64,000 bases of DNA, from assembly GCA_003139545.1 (NCBI GenBank), contig PLJC01000015.1, forward strand, positions 82,599 to 146,598, written 5' to 3'. This document shows positions 60,677 through 64,000 of the stretch, piece by piece; the stretch's first letter is position 1, and each line of letters starts with the position of its first letter. The notes beneath the pieces are model-generated. The model saw nothing but the letters and a program-made list of their open reading frames with translations. It was not told where the DNA came from and ran no database searches. This DNA is from Actinomycetota bacterium. GTDB taxonomy: Bacteria; Actinomycetota; Thermoleophilia; Gaiellales; Gaiellaceae. The translations under genes and the position numbers were made by a program.

Positions 60677-63600
60677 CTACGTGACCGTGAAGCTCGCAGC
60701 GCTGGTCGCGTCACCGTTGGGGGTGGTGACGCTGATCGTGCCGGTTGTCGTCGCGGCGGCGACCACGGCCGTGATCTTGGTGTCGGATACGACGGTGTAG
60801 CTCTGCGCGTTCGTGCCGTTGAACGTGACGGCAGTCGCGCCGGTGAATCCCGAGCCGAGGATCGTGACGTGCGTCCCGACCTTCCCGTGCGTAGGCGTGA
60901 ATGAGCTGATCGCGACCATCGTGAAGGCGGTCGCGCTCGTCGCCGTGCCGCCGGGAGCGACGACGGTAATCTTGCCGCTGTGCGTTCCCGCGGCGACGGT
61001 CGCCGTGATCTTGATGTCCGAGTTGACGGTGTAGCTCTGCGCGTTCGTGGTGCCGAACTTCACCGCGGTCGCCCCTGTGAAGCCGGAGCCGTTGATCGTC
61101 ACGCTCGTACCAACCGGCCCCTTCAAAGGCGTGAAGCTGCCGATGCTCGGCTTCAAGGTGAAGCTCTTGCTGCTCGTCGCCGCCCCATCCGGGGTCGTGA
61201 CGCTGACCGGTCCCGTCGTCGTCCCGGCCGCGACGACCGCCTTGATCACGCTGTCCGACACAACGCTGTAACTCTGCGCGGGGGTGCCGTTGAAGGCGAC
61301 CGCGGTCGCACCGGTGAAGCCCGAGCCCGTGATCGTCACCTGAGACCCAACGATCCCGCTGGCCGGCGCGAACGCGCCGATCGCGATCATCGTGAAACTC
61401 GCCGTACTCGTCGCGATCCCGGTCGGCGCCACAACCGTGACCTTCCCGCTATGCGTGCCGGCGGCGACGGTCGCCGTGATCTCGATCTCCGAATTCACGG
61501 TGAAGCTCTGCGCGGCCGCCGTACCGACCTTCACCGCGCTCGCGCCGCTGAACCCGGAACCGTTGATCGTCACGGTTGTTCCGGCCGGGCCCTTCGACGG
61601 CGTGAAGCTCGAGATCGTGGGCTTCGCGGGGGGAGTCCCGACGGCGATATCGAGCGCGAACTCCGAGGTATTGCCGGCAGCGTCGGTCGCGGTCGCGCTG
61701 ATCAGCGTCCCAGAGGCTGCGGACGGGAGGGAGGCGGTGAACGTGCCGTTCGCGGCCGGGTACGTCGAGCCGAGGTAGACAGCGCCTTCGCCGTACCCGG
61801 AGGGGTCGCCCCCGGGCGTCGGAACCGCGTTCGCGAAGAACTCGAGCGTCACGGTCGCCGGGCTCGGAGTGTCGATCGTCCCCTTGACCACGAGGTGACC
61901 GGAGCTGACGAGCGCGGAGGTGAGCACGGGGTAGTTCTGCAGGTTGTTCGGCCCCGTGTCGGTGTCGCCGGGATCGTTCGGCGACAGGTTGTCCCCAAGC
62001 GTGATCCCGGGCCCACCGTTCGAGAAGATGCTGTTCCGGCTGAACGTGTTCTGCGTGCCACCGCCGTCACCGATTCCCGCGTTGGTGTTGAAGGCGATCG
62101 TGTTGCTTCGGAACATGTTCTGGTTGGCATCGGCTCCGTCGATGTAGACACCCAGGCCGCCGTTCGGCAGCGGCGTCGTTCCATCTGCGGCCGTCCCGAT
62201 CCAGTTTCCGACGACCGTGTTCCCGCTTACGCCGGTCAGGCCTATCCCCTGTGAAGTGTTGCCGGAGAGGACGTTGCCGCGGACAGTCGACTGCGTGACA
62301 TTGCCGTAGAACTCCACACCTCCACCTCCGTCGAATCCGTTCGGGATCGCGGACGTGCCCGTGATGTCGGTGCCGAGATAGTTGCCGCGGATCGTGATCC
62401 GGGTCGCGCCTACCACGCCGACGCCGGCGTTGTTGTTGCCGGAGATGACGTTCCTGTCGGCGGCAGTCGCGCCCCCGACCGTGACGTCGGCCGCGCCGTC
62501 GTTTACCCGCACACCGTTCCCGCAACAGTCGGCTGTCACGAAGCCGTTGCCGAGCGCGGCCGTGCCGGACGCGTCCGTCCCAATCAAGTTGCCGCGGATC
62601 GTCGTCCCGGGCGCCCCGGGACCCACGAAGACGCCGGCGTCGTCGTTGCCCGAGATCGTGTTCCCCACGATCGTGTTGTTGTCAGCCGGCGAGTTGTCGC
62701 CTTCCACCTGCACTCCGCGGTCGTTCCCGAGGGCGGAGCTGCCGCTCGCGGACGTGCCGATGTAGTTGCCCTGGACGACGTTGTCGTCGGAGTTGTCGCT
62801 GAGGCTTACGCCAACACCGAGCGAGTTCCCCGAGATGACGTTCCTGGCCGCCGCGGTAGAACCACCGATCAGCGTGCCCCAGACGCTGTACAGGTCCACG
62901 CCGTCGTTTCCATTGGGGATCGCCTGGGTCCCGGTGGCGTCGGTGCCGATCAGGTTTCCCTGAATCGTGACCTGGTTCGCGGCGATGCCGATCCCTGAGC
63001 CGAACCCACCGCCGTTGGCGGAGATCACGTTCCCGGCGCCGGCGGCCGTACCTCCGATCGTGACCCCGGTCGGTGGCGGCTGGTTCGCCCAATTGCCCTC
63101 CGGGCCGACGGCGATCCCCCCTCCGGTGTTGGCGAGCGCCGCGCTCCCCGCGGCATTTGTGCCGATGTAGTTGCCCTCGATCGTCACGCCCGCGTCGGGG
63201 CTGGACACGAGGATTCCGCTGCCCTGATTGCCGGAGATGACGTTGCGTGCGGCGGCGGTCGTGCCGCCGATCACCGTGTTCGTCGCGCCGTCGACCACCC
63301 AGATGGCGTCGTCCTCGAACGCTCGTGCGTCGACCGGCGGCACGATCGCCGAGGTCCCTGTCGGGTCGCTCCCGACATAGTCCCCGCGCACGATGGTCCC
63401 ATCGCCGCCGGAAATCACGATCTCCTGGCCGGCGAAGCCGCTGACCGTCAGTCCCTCGATGATGTTCGAGCTCGACGGGATCCACAGTCCGCCGGGAAGG
63501 CTCGGGCCGCCCGAGACCTGCGAGCGCCCGTCGAGGAAGATCTCCGGGCCGTTCGGGTTGGTGTCGCCCGTGAAGGCCGTCTGCGAGGTTCCGTCGATCG

Positions 63601-63919
63601 TCGTCCCGCTTGCCGTGATCTGCGGCAGAGGCGAGGTCGGCGCGATCGTGAACCAGCCGCCGGTTGCGTTGTACCCGCCGTCCGACTCGGGAATGTTGAA
63701 CTCGATCGTGCTGCCCGGGCTCGAGTTCGCGTCGAGGAGCGCCTGCCGCAACGACCCCGCCCCGGTGTCGTTCGTATTCGTGACAGTGAGCGTCGAGCCG
63801 CCCGATGCCGCCGCCGGCACGAACCAGACGACGACTACGAGCGCAACCAGCACCCCCGCGCGCAGAACATCGAAAGGACGCCGCAACCCCACCGAGCCGA
63901 CCCTACTCCCTGCGAGCAC
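60677..63919 (-). CDS. Secreted right-handed beta-helix protein with four C-terminal IPT/TIG repeats
   Basis: 1080 aa. Signal/anchor at residues 15-38. The opening STLTVTNTNDTGAGSLRQAL is typical of exported repeat proteins with parallel beta-helix domains. About 500 residues of short beta-helix coils follow, rich in NVISGN, NYIGT and GNTISGNDDAG. A Big-like domain and four IPT/TIG repeats end the protein. TIG units 1 and 3 and units 2 and 4 are most alike, so a pair was duplicated. Probably a carbohydrate-binding or adhesive surface protein. No sorting signal seen. Confidence 0.85.
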   Translation of the reverse strand: MLAGSRVGSVGLRRPFDVLRAGVLVALVVVVWFVPAAASGGSTLTVTNTNDTGAGSLRQALLDANSSPGSTIEFNIPESDGGYNATGGWFTIAPTSPLPQITASGTTIDGTSQTAFTGDTNPNGPEIFLDGRSQVSGGPSLPGGLWIPSSSNIIEGLTVSGFAGQEIVISGGDGTIVRGDYVGSDPTGTSAIVPPVDARAFEDDAIWVVDGATNTVIGGTTAAARNVISGNQGSGILVSSPDAGVTIEGNYIGTNAAGSAALANTGGGIAVGPEGNWANQPPPTGVTIGGTAAGAGNVISANGGGFGSGIGIAANQVTIQGNLIGTDATGTQAIPNGNDGVDLYSVWGTLIGGSTAAARNVISGNSLGVGVSLSDNSDDNVVQGNYIGTSASGSSALGNDRGVQVEGDNSPADNNTIVGNTISGNDDAGVFVGPGAPGTTIRGNLIGTDASGTAALGNGFVTADCCGNGVRVNDGAADVTVGGATAADRNVISGNNNAGVGVVGATRITIRGNYLGTDITGTSAIPNGFDGGGGVEFYGNVTQSTVRGNVLSGNTSQGIGLTGVSGNTVVGNWIGTAADGTTPLPNGGLGVYIDGADANQNMFRSNTIAFNTNAGIGDGGGTQNTFSRNSIFSNGGPGITLGDNLSPNDPGDTDTGPNNLQNYPVLTSALVSSGHLVVKGTIDTPSPATVTLEFFANAVPTPGGDPSGYGEGAVYLGSTYPAANGTFTASLPSAASGTLISATATDAAGNTSEFALDIAVGTPPAKPTISSFTPSKGPAGTTVTINGSGFSGASAVKVGTAAAQSFTVNSEIEITATVAAGTHSGKVTVVAPTGIATSTASFTMIAIGAFAPASGIVGSQVTITGSGFTGATAVAFNGTPAQSYSVVSDSVIKAVVAAGTTTGPVSVTTPDGAATSSKSFTLKPSIGSFTPLKGPVGTSVTINGSGFTGATAVKFGTTNAQSYTVNSDIKITATVAAGTHSGKITVVAPGGTATSATAFTMVAISSFTPTHGKVGTHVTILGSGFTGATAVTFNGTNAQSYTVVSDTKITAVVAAATTTGTISVTTPNGDATSAASFTVT

Positions 63920-64000
63920 AAAGATCCACAGGTACGCAGCGCAGCTTAGAGTCGGTACTAATCAGCTTCGGAACTCACGGCCGGCCGTCGCGAGTGCGAC

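Overview
The window is GC-rich throughout, uses GTG and TTG starts freely, and packs genes into operons joined by 4-bp ATGA or GTGA overlaps. Together with a SigR/RsrA-type sigma/anti-sigma pair, an AcnA-type aconitase and an HxlR regulator, this points to a free-living actinobacterium. Thermoleophilia (Gaiellales or Solirubrobacterales) is my guess, but it is inference from style and gene content, not from a marker gene.

Chromosomal backbone, about 1-22.9 kb. A molybdenum-hydroxylase operon (amidohydrolase, 2Fe-2S, molybdopterin and FAD subunits) is followed by a lytic transglycosylase and a MobA/MocA-like nucleotidyltransferase. On the minus strand lies a five-gene thiol/redox operon: small Cys-containing protein, GCS2-type carboxylate-amine ligase, HMA metallochaperone, SigR-like sigma and RsrA-like zinc anti-sigma. 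An HtrA protease and a secreted protein follow. The plus-strand run acnA - small protein - AhpD-like protein - NCS1 permease - PfkB kinase - Asp-box protein contains the most striking item of the window. The AhpD-like gene (14354-14911) is interrupted by an in-frame TGA exactly where the second cysteine of the CxxC redox motif belongs, and a near-ideal bacterial SECIS hairpin with a GGUC loop starts a few bases later. I read it as a genuine selenoprotein. A frameshifted PhzF gene, SixA, an ABC exporter, a class III aminotransferase, a GNAT/HxlR divergent pair and tRNA-Arg(CCT) complete the backbone.

Integration hot spot, 22.9-60.6 kb. The 3' part of tRNA-Arg(CCT) is repeated five more times (31.3, 37.1, 54.2, 58.6 and 60.6 kb). 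All six copies share the core TTCCTAAACCGTGTGC, which spans the anticodon loop. The region therefore looks like serial accretion of islands at one tRNA gene. Island 1 (22963-31337) is an intact-looking integrative element. It carries a HipA-like kinase/DUF3037-like pair, an HNH nuclease, a C5-cytosine methyltransferase, Vsr, an HUH rolling-circle Rep, an excisionase and a tyrosine integrase. Island 2 (31338-37106) is decayed, with IS21 and IS3 remnants and a broken integrase, but still carries an L,D-transpeptidase and an ice-binding-type protein. Island 3 (37107-54192) has no integrase. It holds a double-YbjQ operon, a membrane electron-transfer operon (ferric-reductase-like, NuoF-like, 3Fe-4S ferredoxin), sugar-modification genes, a lipid glycosyltransferase, a fatty-acid hydroxylase family protein and transporters. 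Islands 4 and 5 carry a giant beta-propeller/IPT surface protein and four small secreted proteins.

Right end, 60.6-64 kb: a secreted parallel beta-helix protein with four C-terminal IPT/TIG repeats.

All calls come from reading the sequence by eye. No homology search or folding program was run, so family names rest on recognised motifs.
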